From Diphasiastrum complanatum (lineage: Eukaryota > Streptophyta > Lycopodiopsida > Lycopodiales > Lycopodiaceae): a DNA stretch of 64,000 nt. The stretch spans positions 71,040,967-71,104,966 of the forward strand of contig CM055094.1 of NCBI GenBank assembly GCA_029204225.1. The letters run 5' to 3'. Shown piece by piece: positions 53,628 through 64,000 of the stretch. Position numbers and translations under genes: made by a program. The first letter of the stretch is position 1, and each line of letters begins with the position of its first letter. The notes beneath the pieces were generated by a model. That model was given only the letters and a program-made list of their open reading frames with translations. It did not search any database and was not told the DNA's origin.

Positions 53628-54365
53628 GACTGGCCGGTCAGCTATGCGGATCTCACGGAAATGGCCACGAGTTGGGGTTCATCAAGACAACTGTTGTGCA
53701 AGGTGCTGCCCACAGTGTAAGCCCGGGTGCGTCCACGGTCGGGGTGGTCGACAGAACGAGGGACTTGATGAGTCAAGGTGCTGCCCTTGAGGTGTAAGCA
53801 CGGTCAGTTCTCGCGGTTCGGGCCTGGCGTTGTCTGCACGTAGGACGGATGAGGCAAAGTGCTGCCTAGGGAGGTGAAAGCACGGTCTGTACCTTGTGGG
53901 GTGCGGGGCGACATATTTGAACTGTACGGGTTAACCATTGATACAGAGATGCTGCTCGAATTCGGGTGTAAAGCACGGGTGGTTAGCTGCCGGTGCGGGA
54001 TAGCTGCCGATCGTTTAGCTATAAGGGCTATCGACCAAAAAGTGGTGGGGCGTGACTGAGGCAATGTGCTGCTTAATGGTGAAAGCACGGATAGTTGGAG
54101 GGGTGTCCTATGTGGGTTGATTCCGTGATCGATTTGTATGGGCGCGGCCAGGCAAAGGTCCGTTGGCAAGACCATCTCAAAGGGGGACCTTGTCTTTGTT
54201 ACTTGTTAGTAAACCTGCCTGAGTGTCTTACTTGTACGTATTCGTGGTGAGTCTTAGTACTCGTGCTTTGTCTGGTTTGCATGATTGCTTGTGATACAAG
54301 GAGCTGATGGCTCGAGAATGAACCTTTTCTTTTGAAGGCTGATACCATCAAACAAAGAGGACTAC

Positions 54366-54866
54366 AGAATCTGTGGGGCGGATTTGCAGTTCAAGTACTC
54401 ACACCTGAACGACAACGAAACGACTCAATGTTTGCAAAGGATGGATGGCTAGCCTGTTTCTTGGGTTAGTTTCATTTGCGACAACGCCCACCAGACGCAA
54501 TCAGGAAGTCAAAAGTTGGAAAGGGCCATTTCAGGGGAGATCTTCTATGGAGCAGTTGGTCTTCATTTTGGGACGGCCACCTTCGGAACTGAAACTCACT
54601 GAGCATGGGCGATATCCAGAATCTGTGCGGCAGATTTGCAGTTCAAGTTCTCGCACGTGAACGACAACGAAATGACTCAATGTTTGCAAAGGATGGATGG
54701 CGAGCCTGTTTCTTGGGTTAGTTTCATTTGCGACAACGCCCACCAGACGCAAGCAGGAAGTCAAAAGTTGGAAAGGGCAATTTCAGGGGAGATCTTCTAT
54801 AGCAGTTGGTCTTCATTTTGGGACGGCCACCTTCGGAACTGAAACTCACTGAGCATGGGTGATATC
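54366..54866 (+). repeat. 252-bp tandem duplication inside E-II
   Basis: Units 54366-54617 and 54618-54866, both with AGAATCTGTG(G/C)GGC(G)G...CTCAATGTTTGCAAAGGATG and ACTGAAACTCACTGAGCATG. E-I has a single unit (33486-33750). Confidence 0.85.
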
Positions 54867-56186
54867 CAGTATCAGTTGGGTTTCTCCTCAAAGGGGAGAA
54901 GACTAGGATCCTCTTCAGAGATTGGCAACAAGTTGGATCGAGCCATAATCCTAGCAGATGGGAAACAAAGTGTTGGAAAGGCTTTTTGTCCGAAGAACTC
55001 TACTCTAAGTCCGATCAACTGATTTATTAAGTGGAGGGGAACTATCACACACACGTCTCTCTTGGGGCAAATTTTGAATGAAAGTTGATCAAGATGGGGG
55101 CAAATTCAAGGTGACCTAGCCATACTCACACGAGGAGACTGGCGAACTTTGGACCTAATAAGTTCACAAGTTTTTGTTGTGGAAAGGAAAGTTTGTTATA
55201 GGCTTTCTCTGGACCAGCAATGATGAGGAAACATATGAGTACGCTGGCTTGTGTTACGTGTAAGGCAGCTGATCAATGAAGGAACTGTGAAAGTTGAGTC
55301 TTGCATGAGAGACTTGGTATTTCGAACGGATGCTAAGGGACAGTTCGCGTTGAGATCGGATTAGTGCAAACTCTGGGTGCATGTTTCTGATTCAAAGAGA
55401 GCTACTTGAAGCCAAGCTCGATGTACACTTTTTGTTTTGACTGTGAGGCAACTAACCAATGATGGAATTCTGAAAGTCAAGTTTTGCGCGACGGACATGG
55501 TGTTTCAAACAAACGCGAAGAGATAGTTCAGATGCGGATCAAACTGGTGCGACCCTTTGGCTTTCCACGAGGTCAATGGTTACATTAGGGCTGATTCAAA
55601 AAGCTACTTCAAGCTAAGTGAGAGGTGCATTGCGGAGTACTCAATCTTTGCCTACCTTAAAGAAGCAAGATGGAAAAGTATCAAGATGAGGCTTGGACAA
55701 GGAGAGAAATCAAGGTGCAGAAGCAACAAGGCACGAAGTGGACCATAAAGTGGGCAATCAAACAATAAATCCTTCGGCTCAGGGAGCCTTGATACATGTG
55801 CGGAACGAACAAATCTGGAGCTCAGGGAGCTCAACACAAAGTGCATCAAGGACAAATCAGGAGCTCAAAGGAGTTCCAAAGTCGAAAGTCAGAAGCGACA
55901 GGGGCGAACATTTCAAAGAAAGGCCTCTGTCACCAGTTAATAAGGTTCTCGGGTTTTACGAAAGCGATATCAAATCTACGCTTTTCCCATACAAAGATAT
56001 ATTTTCAAGTTATGTAATTTTTTAGTACAAAGAGCTGAGCCTCTGACTTGTGGTGTGCCAGCTTCAATGTTAATAAAAAGTGGCCAGTAAATTGAGTACT
56101 GTGCCAAGTAGCTTAAATGTATAGTTATTTTAATTGGGAGACACCTTTTCTTTAATCTGACATCTGATGAGGACATCAGATTTTAT

Positions 56187-56200
56187 AAAGGTGGGGTGGA
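56187..56200 (+). other. polypurine tract of E-II
   Basis: AAAGGTGGGGTGGA, directly before the 3' LTR; identical in E-I. Confidence 0.85.
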
Positions 56201-57419
56201 TGTTGTAAAGCTACATTTACAAGCTTTACTTCCGGTGCCATCGGCGCCAGCTATGTCCCCGGCGCCAGCAGCGCCCCTGCTGCTCCCGGCGCCACTGTGA
56301 CCAGAATCCAGCCGGCGCCAAGTTCCTATGGCTGAAAATCTTTGATCGGTTCTAGCGAAGTCCAGAGAGCTCAGATCGATGTGCAATCACCTCACACGAT
56401 CTAGGCATGATTAAAGGAAGCCTGGGGATCAATAAAATCTAGAGAGAGAAAATGACTTTCTAGAAAGAGAAAATCCTAGAGAGAGAAAAACGTGCTTTAC
56501 CAGCTTGGGTAGAGTGCTTGGTATGAGGGGGGGGTGCCGAATCACACCAATACTATAGGGGAGTTCGGGTTGCGACTCAGGGCGAGCTCCAACCAAGTCT
56601 CAGCCTCCCTTGCTGGAATGTTGTCATGGCTCTCGCCTTGGCATGCTAGCGCCCCGGAGACTAGGGTCGGTCACACACTTGAAATGTAACCTTCTCAGAT
56701 TTATCAATAAAGTGGGATTTTCCTCAAACTGACTCTGATTACCTTCTGGGTTTCAGTGTTCGGTAAAAGTGCCAGTTGTAAAGCCGCTTTCAAAATTTTT
56801 AACTTGGCACATAGCTGAGGGTCGTATCCCGGGACGCCAGCGGTATGTCGTCGGGACCATTCGGTCAGTGGCGCCAGCGGTATGCTGTCGGGACCATTTG
56901 GTCCAGGAACCGGTTGTTTCCATATCTGTCGCGGCTTGTGGTTCTGAGTATTCCTTGCATGAACGTGAATGGGTTAAGCTCTTGGGGAACGGGCTCTAAC
57001 CTGTCGGCTGAGTTGGATGGCTTGCTTGGGTGGATGTTACCTGTTTATGGCTGTCCAGTCTAGCGTGGCGCCAGGTTGGCTTCCAGCGCTCGTGACGAAG
57101 CTTTCAGTTGGTTAAGTCTGATGTAAGTCAGACCGCTTGCTTGGAATGGATGTTACTCGTTTGTAACGAAGCTTCGAGTTGGTTAAGTTTGATGTATGTC
57201 GGGCGGCTTGCTTGGAGGGAAGTCACCCACGTCGGGACCCCCGATCTGGCATGGCGCCAGGTTGGATCTCAATGTTGGTTTTCGGAACTTCAAGTTGGTT
57301 AAGTCTGATCGTTGTTGGCGAGTTGGCTGCTTGTATGTCAAGTGGGTTTGGATGGCAAGAGTTGAAGGCTGGGAAGCTAAGTCGTGATTCCCGGCTCCCT
57401 TTGGGATGCCTGCGCTACA
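56201..57419 (+). repeat. 3' LTR of E-II
   Basis: TGTTGTAAAGCTACA to GCCTGCGCTACA, 1219 bp. Confidence 0.92.
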
Positions 57420-57424
57420 GGCAA
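57420..57424. other. right target-site duplication of E-II (GGCAA)
   Basis: Identical to the left copy; continues as TCATGCTTGG, as in the empty site. Confidence 0.92.
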
Positions 57425-58998
57425 TCATGCTTGGTCACACCGAGGAACTTAACCTGCCATTAGAAGACTATGAGTCTGAGAAGCCACTGGTATGGTTCGA
57501 TTACAGAGATTTTGATCTTGTTGGTATTAGTATCGCTCTCTGTTGTCTACATTTAAGGTCAGCTTTATTATATATAGTGAGTTGTACAACTAGGTCACTC
57601 TATCAAGCGCATTGCTCTCCAAATGTTTGAAGAAGGCTCTTTTTATTTTAATGTGCGTTTAATCTCCCATATGTGAGAAAAAAGAACTGATACTTTATAG
57701 TTCACTGGTGTACATCGGTGAATGTAGTGGGAGAAATATGGTAAAACAAACTTTTTTAGGATACTTAGGCGGATGAGTCGGGGAACTTCTTCTACCAGTT
57801 TTGTACAAGCTGCAATTCTTCACAAACCTGCAGCTGAAAAGAAGACTAGTGGTCACGGTACAAAAAGGTTGGAGATTTCAAGGCACATACATGTTATTAT
57901 GCAGTGGTGACAAATATTCAAAATTTCCTTCTGCCTTGTTTTCAAAAGATAATTTCCAATGGTTCTGTGGCTTCCAAAAATGTTCCTGATTCTCATTTTC
58001 TGCAGACAGCTTTTGCTTCCGAGCTCCAATCAGAGCGAATCTTTACGTGACGCGAAACAAATCGTTATCACTAAAGGTAGTGATGATACGCATTGTGCTT
58101 TTTATCTCAAGATTTGTAGAAAGCAAGATATCATTAATAGTTGCTAAAATCTAATCATGTATGTTTATTTGAGCTAAATTTCTAGTTGTTTGTCTCCAAT
58201 ACGAACAAATTGTTTTTATCTCCTTAACAATGTGCTGAAAATTCATATGTTTTTCTAGCTACATCCAACAAAGCAGTAGTAGTACAAGAAGAACACAAAC
58301 ACACTTATAGAGACCTATTTGGACGGGTAGAAGATGTTGAGAATGATGTTCCAGTCACAAAAAAACTCCAGCTCTCCGATCTACACGAGCTTGTAAATAT
58401 TTTCTTGGAAAAGCTGGAGGTGGTGAGAATTTTAATAATCCCTTCTAGCCTAAAAGTATTGATGCCTAAGATATTAGCCACTTCAATCCATCCTCTTTAA
58501 ACTGTAATCATGTTTCTAGGCCAGATATGTCTAATCAAATGCTTTCTTATTATTCAAGAAGAATCCAATATGATTGCTTTCAAATGAAAATGTTGGAGGA
58601 AAAGTAAGTTCTACTTTATGATAGCTCTCAACATCAATAGGGTCCGAAGCACTAGGACCTTACATTCAATAGACCATACAAAACATTATCTGTATAAATT
58701 GAATGTACTACATGCCTACTTTGAAAATGTTGGATTTTCTCTAGAAGCTTGGCATATCAGACCTTGTTATCAAATGCTCATAGCTCTTCAAATAGTGATG
58801 TTTGTGTTATTCTGCTTCGAGGTAATTGTTATCAAATGCTCATAGCTCTTCAAATAGTTATAATTGTGTTTTTTGCTTCGATTCTAGGTAATTGTGAAAA
58901 ATTGTGAGAATTACTGAGCATGGTGATTCCATAAGGTTTAAGGAGTAATATTTAGCACTTAGTATGGATGACTCCTATTGTGCATGTATGCTAGCTAA
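57425..58998 (+). pseudogene. AP2-like gene remnants, copy 3 (A-left), right of E-II
   Basis: Continues the interrupted exon (LGHTEELNLPLEDYESEKPL) to a GT donor at about 57526. Next exon from about 57729 (WEKYGKTNFFRI-like, then RGTSSTSFVQAAILHKPAAE-like sequence), decayed after 57840. Exon-like pieces after TTTTCTGCAG (about 58007) and TTTTTCTAG (58258-58420, DLFGRVEDVENDVPV). Ends at CTAGCTAATT before the GA tract. Co-linear with 7973-9350. Confidence 0.55.
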
Positions 58999-58999
58999 T

Positions 59000-59000
<1 letters not shown>

Positions 59001-59047
<47 letters not shown>

Positions 59048-59064
59048 GGGGGGGGGGGGGGGGG
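59001..59064. repeat. (GA)n followed by an 18-base G run
   Basis: GA to about 59044, then C and G18 to 59064, directly before ATTCACATAATG. Other A copies go from GA straight into ATTCACATAATG. Confidence 0.9.
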
Positions 59065-60115
59065 ATTCACATAATGAGCCGATTAAATTTAGTAGACATT
59101 TCAGATACCTTAGATTTTGTTGATATACGCACACACATACACAAATAAATATATAAATATATATACAGACACAAAAGTGCACACACACACACACATTTTA
59201 CAAACACACACATTCAATTGTACTACCAAGGATTGAATGCAGAAAGAAAAGAGGTGAATGCTAATTAAACATTCCAAACCTAGGAAGGGATGTAACCCTT
59301 GATTTCTTCCTATTAAAGGGTGCAAGGCTCTAATTTCCCCTCGATAGGATTAACCTATAAAGCGTAGGGAGAGAATATGAGGTGGCATTTACAACTAGGA
59401 TACAACCATAAGGTTTGTCATGATTATTCATGATTATACCTATCTTTTGTTCTTTTCGACATAGATGTAATGGTTGTTTTTTTCAACATACATGTAATGG
59501 TTGTTTGTATTTTTTTGTTTTTTTGGCTTTGACTAAAGGTTTGGCAAATAAAATTTGTGAAATTAGAACTTAAGATCCATAAATTATTTTGTTCAATATG
59601 ACTATAATCTCATATGAGTTTTGTTTATTTTCATGAGGTTTCTTTTTGCTAATGTTTAGCTTTGAGAGTTTTAAACATTTTTGGTTCAATTTTTGGAATA
59701 ATATTTTGTTTTCTATGTACATATTATTCTACGGATAAGTTTGAGGTTTAATTTGGTAAGAGAAGCAACATTAGGTCATTTGGACTAGTATCGAAGAATT
59801 TATGACAATTTCTTTTGTAGCTTAAATTTTGCTTATTTACTTTCTATAGATTTTCTGGACATGTTTACTATTCTAATTATAGAGGTTGATAGAACTTGTT
59901 TTTATCTTTTTGAGAATATTGATTTTTTTGTTATCTAGATCACTAACAAAATTGTTATGATCATTCCAGTAATAGAGGATTAAAGTTTGACAAAAAAACT
60001 AAAATCTCTTGCATATTGTTAGAGAGAAAGACACACTTCAAACTCTTACTTTCGAAGTTTTAATTTTGAATTTATTTATTTTAATTTCAGAGTCTGAATG
60101 TTAAGCGTTTTTTTT
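59065..60115. repeat. A-right repeat, copy 3
   Basis: Uninterrupted form; includes the segment missing from copy 2 and the site where B1 abuts in copy 1 (GGATAAGT, about 59733-59740). Non-coding. Confidence 0.8.
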
Positions 60116-61110
60116 TTCAATCATTTCTTTGGTGCCTTTTTTCACCAACATCGGCCTCACCGTCCCCACTCGTACTACTCTCTAAGGGGTCTGGTTATGT
60201 ATCAATTGTCTCAAGGTGTATCTATGCCTTGTAGGTGTAAAACTTGTGGATATCTTGTAAGCAGTGCGATAAGCCCATAACGTAGGTTGTAAAAAATCAT
60301 GCCAGGAGCCCCCTTTCTCTAGCACCTGCTTTAGTACGATACCCGGTTATGGATCTAGTTGTGTTATCACGCAAAGCTTTCACCTCCTCCCACTTGGTCA
60401 CATGATCTATGGCTACCAAAATGTATTGATGACCATTCTTCGATGGTGGGTTAATCTTCCCAATCAAATCTAAACCACCTTTGAAATGGTTCATTCAGTT
60501 GCAGAGGTATCAACGAAAAATCCATTGTTGGAACTAGGGTCCCCTGCCTCTGATAGATAACAATTCATGTTGCCTAGTCATGCACAGCTTTTACAGGTCA
60601 TAACCAGGGTCTTCTCAAAAGAACAAAATACACATCTGCTCATGTAGGCAGCCTCATGACCACAAAATTCAATAAGAACTTCAATCCTTTAATGCTTATC
60701 GGAACCTTCCGAATTTTCCCCACTGGAGAATCCCCTGTATATGGAAGACAAGTTGGCTTTTCTAAAATGGTATATTTTTTAATTTATTGTATGTTTCCTC
60801 ATAGATAATATCCACTCCTACTCCACCATCAATATGTACACCTCCGATATTAAGATCCTGAAATGTTAATTTCCAATGTCGGAACAATATCATGTTTTGT
60901 TGATTGCACAATAGTACTGATCGATGCTGATGGTAACTCTACTGGTCACTAAAATCCAAACAATTTAGGCATATTGAATTAGCTAAATAAGGTGCAATCT
61001 GAATCAACTACCCTATCGTAACTTGAAATTTATAATTATTGACAAAGTCAGCAATCTGATCAGCCACAATTCAACCAATTTTCGAGAAGAATTGGGTTCT
61101 TGATTATGGC
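60116..61110 (-). pseudogene. Ty3/gypsy element D3: protease and integrase pieces
   Basis: Minus strand. Protease-side segment (about 60960-60730) matches D1/D2. Integrase core start at 60494-60350: MNHFKGGLDLIGKINPPSKN, HQYILVAIDHVTKW and ALRDNTT carry the catalytic Asp region. A further integrase piece at about 60290-60180 reads LWAYRTAYKISTSFTP, the end of the gypsy core. The two are fused with loss of the central core. Gag is truncated at 61110. Confidence 0.75.
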
Positions 61111-61494
61111 AAGTCAAAAGTATTAGTGCTATAATATTTTAATAATATAAACTACATCTTGCACGGATTCTTAAAGGGTCTTTTTGGAGCTCAAAACTCC
61201 TCTAATGCTTTGACCATTTACCATGTGCATGTTTTCCATGTATAAGGTTAATTCTCATGCATAATAGGAGACTTCAAGCACACATACCTGCCATATGAAA
61301 ACCACCACTAGAATCGTGTTTCAAGAAATTATCATCTGAAATCTTAGAATATCACAAGGGAAACTTGATTCTTTGTTGGTTTTTACATGTATTTGTGAGG
61401 CCTTGACATTCTTGTGTTTGTGTGCAACAAGCAAAGGTAATGGATAAATTCAAACTTTGAGACATGGGGCTGACAATATGACAGTTATAAATGT

Positions 61495-61961
61495 TTAGAA
61501 AAAAGCTCCTGAAAAAGTTTCGACTGGAGAAAAACCTTCTGTTGCTCGTGTATAGTGTACACGTGTGTAAGCTTTTGCATGCACTAAAGAAAATTGGTGA
61601 GCACAACCTTGAATGCATTTTCAAGAAGTTTGTAAAAGATACCGTCTATTTGCTATCAAAAAGTTAGTTCTAACATAATATTGCTCAAGGCAAATCAGAT
61701 TGTCTCTTTGTCTTCTCAAGATGGAAAAACTCAAGAAGAAGATATTGACCCTCTCGAACACATGTACCATGTAAATTGATTAGCTCTTAATCGTGTAGTG
61801 TCTATTGGCTTCTAAAATCATCATTTCCATTGAGGAACCAAAGAAGCTTGTCAAAATGGGGGTTGAAAAGTAAATAGAGATAAATTGAACTACCGTGGTG
61901 GTAGGAAAAATAAAAAATATCATACTTTTATGTTTGTCATGAGTAGTAAAGAATTTTGATT
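61495..61961. repeat. repeat H, copy 2
   Basis: Matches 49438-49903. Here it lies inside repeat G, so it arrived after G. Confidence 0.7.
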
Positions 61962-62086
61962 GTAGATACATGTTGAAGAGGATTCTTGTTATTTTCCTAT
62001 ACTGTCTTTTAAAACTCGTGATAGTTTAGTCCTATGTTTATTCTAGTTATCAGATGACAGTGGTATAAGGTTTTGGTTGGTGATTC

Positions 62087-62121
<35 letters not shown>

Positions 62122-62175
62122 GGGGGGGTGGGGGGGGGGGTGGGGGGGGGGGGGGGGGGGTTTGGGGGGGAGAGG
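62087..62175. repeat. (TA)n(GA)n and interrupted G run
   Basis: TA to 62106, GA to about 62121, then about 50 bases of G broken by single T or TTT, then AGAGGCACAC. The paralog has a 147-base CT tract at this place. Confidence 0.85.
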
Positions 62176-62772
62176 CACACAATACTCACCACATATAAAA
62201 TGAAAGCTTCATACTCACGATTGCAAATTTCTGAAGCATAAGCCTGCATTCAATCACCAAATTCAGGGGATGAGATATGTCATTTGAGTATTCAAAAGGT
62301 GTAACCTTCATAGTGAGATTGAATTCAGATAAAGTAAAAAACGTTGCAATTTAGTGTTTGTAGATAAACCCTTGTTTGTAACAATGAGCTGATGGTGGCA
62401 TGCAATAAAGCAAATAGGTGTTTGATGGATAGAGTCTTGCTTGTAACATTGAGCTGATAGCCCACAATCTTGCAAATTAGGTTTTTCGGTGATAAACATC
62501 TATTTGTAACATTTGAGCTAATGACAAATGGTATATTATTTTGCTTGGCCCCAAACTATCTTGAGTTGTACATGTAGTACAAAGACCCAACCAAGCTCAA
62601 GTTTTAATTTGTTGTGGAAAAGGGAAATTCTTGCTCCAAACTTGGCTATCTTATTAAGATAGACATAATGTACATTATGATGCTAGTGTAAGTAAATTGT
62701 TGCACATATATAGTCGGAACTTGTTGTACATAAGATTTGACTAACAACATACACTAATGCAATGATTTCATT

Positions 62773-62773
<1 letters not shown>

Positions 62774-62828
<55 letters not shown>
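62774..62828. repeat. (CT)n microsatellite in G copy 2
   Basis: About 27 units; the paralogous tract at 19941-19962 is only about 11 units. Confidence 0.95.
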
Positions 62829-62835
<7 letters not shown>

Positions 62836-63194
62836 GTGTAATCATTCATGGTGTGGGCAGGCTTTTTTCTCTCTCTTGTATGTCCTTATTTGTGAGAGAC
62901 TAAAGTCTACACCTCAAGGAAAGCAAAGGAAGTTTCAAACAACTCAACATAACAGCTGTCTACATGTTTCTTGTTTTGACTAACATATTCTCTTGAATGC
63001 TGTGAAGGATCCATTGTACTTTCAATCCATATTTTCATAGGTAGGGTGGCGATATTGACACTTGACATGAGATTGTAGCAAAGGGAGAACCTTGGTCTCG
63101 ATGCCCCTTCATCCACGTCCATCACTAGTAGTCAAGACTCAGGAGGAACATAGCCACTCATATTATGGGTAGTCAATGGAGGGGACACGCACAT

Positions 63195-63204
63195 CTATAA
63201 AAAG
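63195..63204 (+). promoter_or_regulatory. TATA-box-like sequence in G copy 2
   Basis: TCTATAAAAAGGAG context on the plus strand, a good TATA match, 60 bases before a short open frame at 63254. In copy 1 the site reads TCTAGAAAAAGG (mutated). Suggests G was an LTR or a gene 5' region. Confidence 0.45.
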
Positions 63205-64000
63205 GAGGCTCAAAGGTTCTCTAGTTGAATAATAGTAGTGGGAGATAGTTATTGTGGAACTGGACAAGCTTAGTAGGGCTAGCCAGGCTTTTGGCCAAAG
63301 CCAGCCGGTTCCAATGTGTTTTGGTTTCTTTCAATTTTGTTTTAGAGCTACAACAACAGGCCTTTACCTCTTTGTGCTTACATCAACATTTAAAGGAGCT
63401 TGGTTATGCCTGATAATCAATCCCAATTACACATTAGAAATGCCCAAATATCCACTATGGACAAGGAAGAAAATGTGAGGAGATCACGTAGAAGTAGTAG
63501 TCAAGAAGGACTGGCACACAAATCACAAGACACATCATTTTCTCTTGAGAAATCTGGGTGATTGTGCATTCATAGAGGTAAGCCTTATTACCTTAGCATC
63601 AAAGATGTGGAACATTATGTGAAACCAATATGAGTCAAATATTGTTGCCAAAGAGAAGCTTCTAAATTGCGTTTGGTTTGGTGTGTGAATTCAAAATACA
63701 CTAGGACATGAGCAATTGATAGCCCAAAAAGGTTCTAGTTGCAGTAGAGTTTTCGACCAATACACCCGATGCTCCAGATGTGAAGGGGTTGCATGCACCA
63801 AATGGGGCAAAGGATCATCTTGGTTCTCATGAGGGTTTAGTGGATCGAGATTAGGTATGCTCAGATACATCATTTCATCAATATTCCTCCATTCTTAGAA
63901 TTGTTTCAGATGCTAAAAATGGAGCCCAAATGGTAGAGCATGCATATCTAGAGTCGCCAGATGAGGTTTTTCCACTGATGTTCATGACTTGTCTGATGAG

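Larger units (their letters stand above)
52382..57419 (+). mobile_element. intact non-autonomous LTR retrotransposon E-II (LARD-like)
   Basis: 5038 bp. 5' LTR 52382-53612 (1231 bp), PBS 53615-53627, interior to 56186, PPT 56187-56200, 3' LTR 56201-57419 (1219 bp), flanked by a perfect 5-bp duplication GGCAA (52377-52381 and 57420-57424). The interior lacks gag, protease, RT and integrase signatures. The two LTRs differ by about a 12-bp insertion in the GGCGCC cluster and scattered substitutions, so it inserted after the host block duplicated but not very recently. Proteins must be supplied in trans. It shares the iMet primer site with the copia elements here, but superfamily cannot be decided. 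Confidence 0.93.
61205..64000 (-). repeat. repeat family G, copy 2, with repeat H inserted
   Basis: Inverted counterpart of 18790-20970, continuing to the window edge. Interrupted at about 61396-62072 by a segment containing H copy 2 (61495-61961). Short frames agree between copies but carry no known domain. Confidence 0.7.

Noticed and set aside
31642-57419. One giant element bounded by the outer E LTRs
   Set aside because: E-II has its own target duplication and PBS/PPT pair, so E-I and E-II are separate insertions.

Overview
This window is eukaryotic, almost certainly nuclear DNA of a land plant, and is almost wholly repetitive. It holds Ty1/copia gag-pol relics with plant-type initiator-Met primer sites (TGGTATCAGAGCC), a Ty3/gypsy family, a hAT transposase of the ZNF862-like type, short TTTAGGG telobox motifs, many (GA/CT)n tracts, and exon-intron remnants of what looks like an APETALA2-type transcription factor. 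I find no intact host gene and no rRNA, canonical tRNA, CRISPR or organellar gene. I cannot name the species.

Layout. 1-1336 is a copia gag-protease-integrase relic, followed at 1600-4099 by a second copia (family F: integrase C-terminus, RT, RNase H, PPT, LTR). 6544-7269 is a hAT transposase with a large internal deletion, followed by AP2-like gene remnants and a repeat here called A (A-left, a GA tract, A-right) to 10078. Family B (LTR-like, with TATA box and poly(A) signal) lies inverted at 10079-12407 and as a tandem pair at 21540-27526, followed by a degenerate copia interior to 29690. A copia 3' LTR (12440-13136) borders an inverted, more complete A copy (13169-17747) with AP2 exons and hAT transposase. 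18790-20970 is repeat G. Gypsy family D starts at 29690. E-I, a non-autonomous LTR element whose 5' LTR is truncated, fills 31642-36245. A nearly full-length copia gag-pol (K) lies on the minus strand at 38598-42378, then a copia gag at 43348-44437 and a copia 5' LTR with PBS at 44833-45547.

From 45548 rightward the themes recur: A-right, gypsy D2, repeat H, a partial hAT/AP2 copy, a second copy of family F with its flank, hAT, then an intact 5.0-kb non-autonomous LTR element E-II (52382-57419, TSD GGCAA) sitting inside an AP2-like exon, then A, gypsy D3 and an inverted copy of G (61205-64000).

The genes do not work together as a pathway. The window records segmental duplication, nested insertion and deletion. 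Two points stand out: the AP2-like exons spread with hAT and LTR pieces, and several events that can be polarised because an unoccupied or undeleted copy lies elsewhere in the same window.
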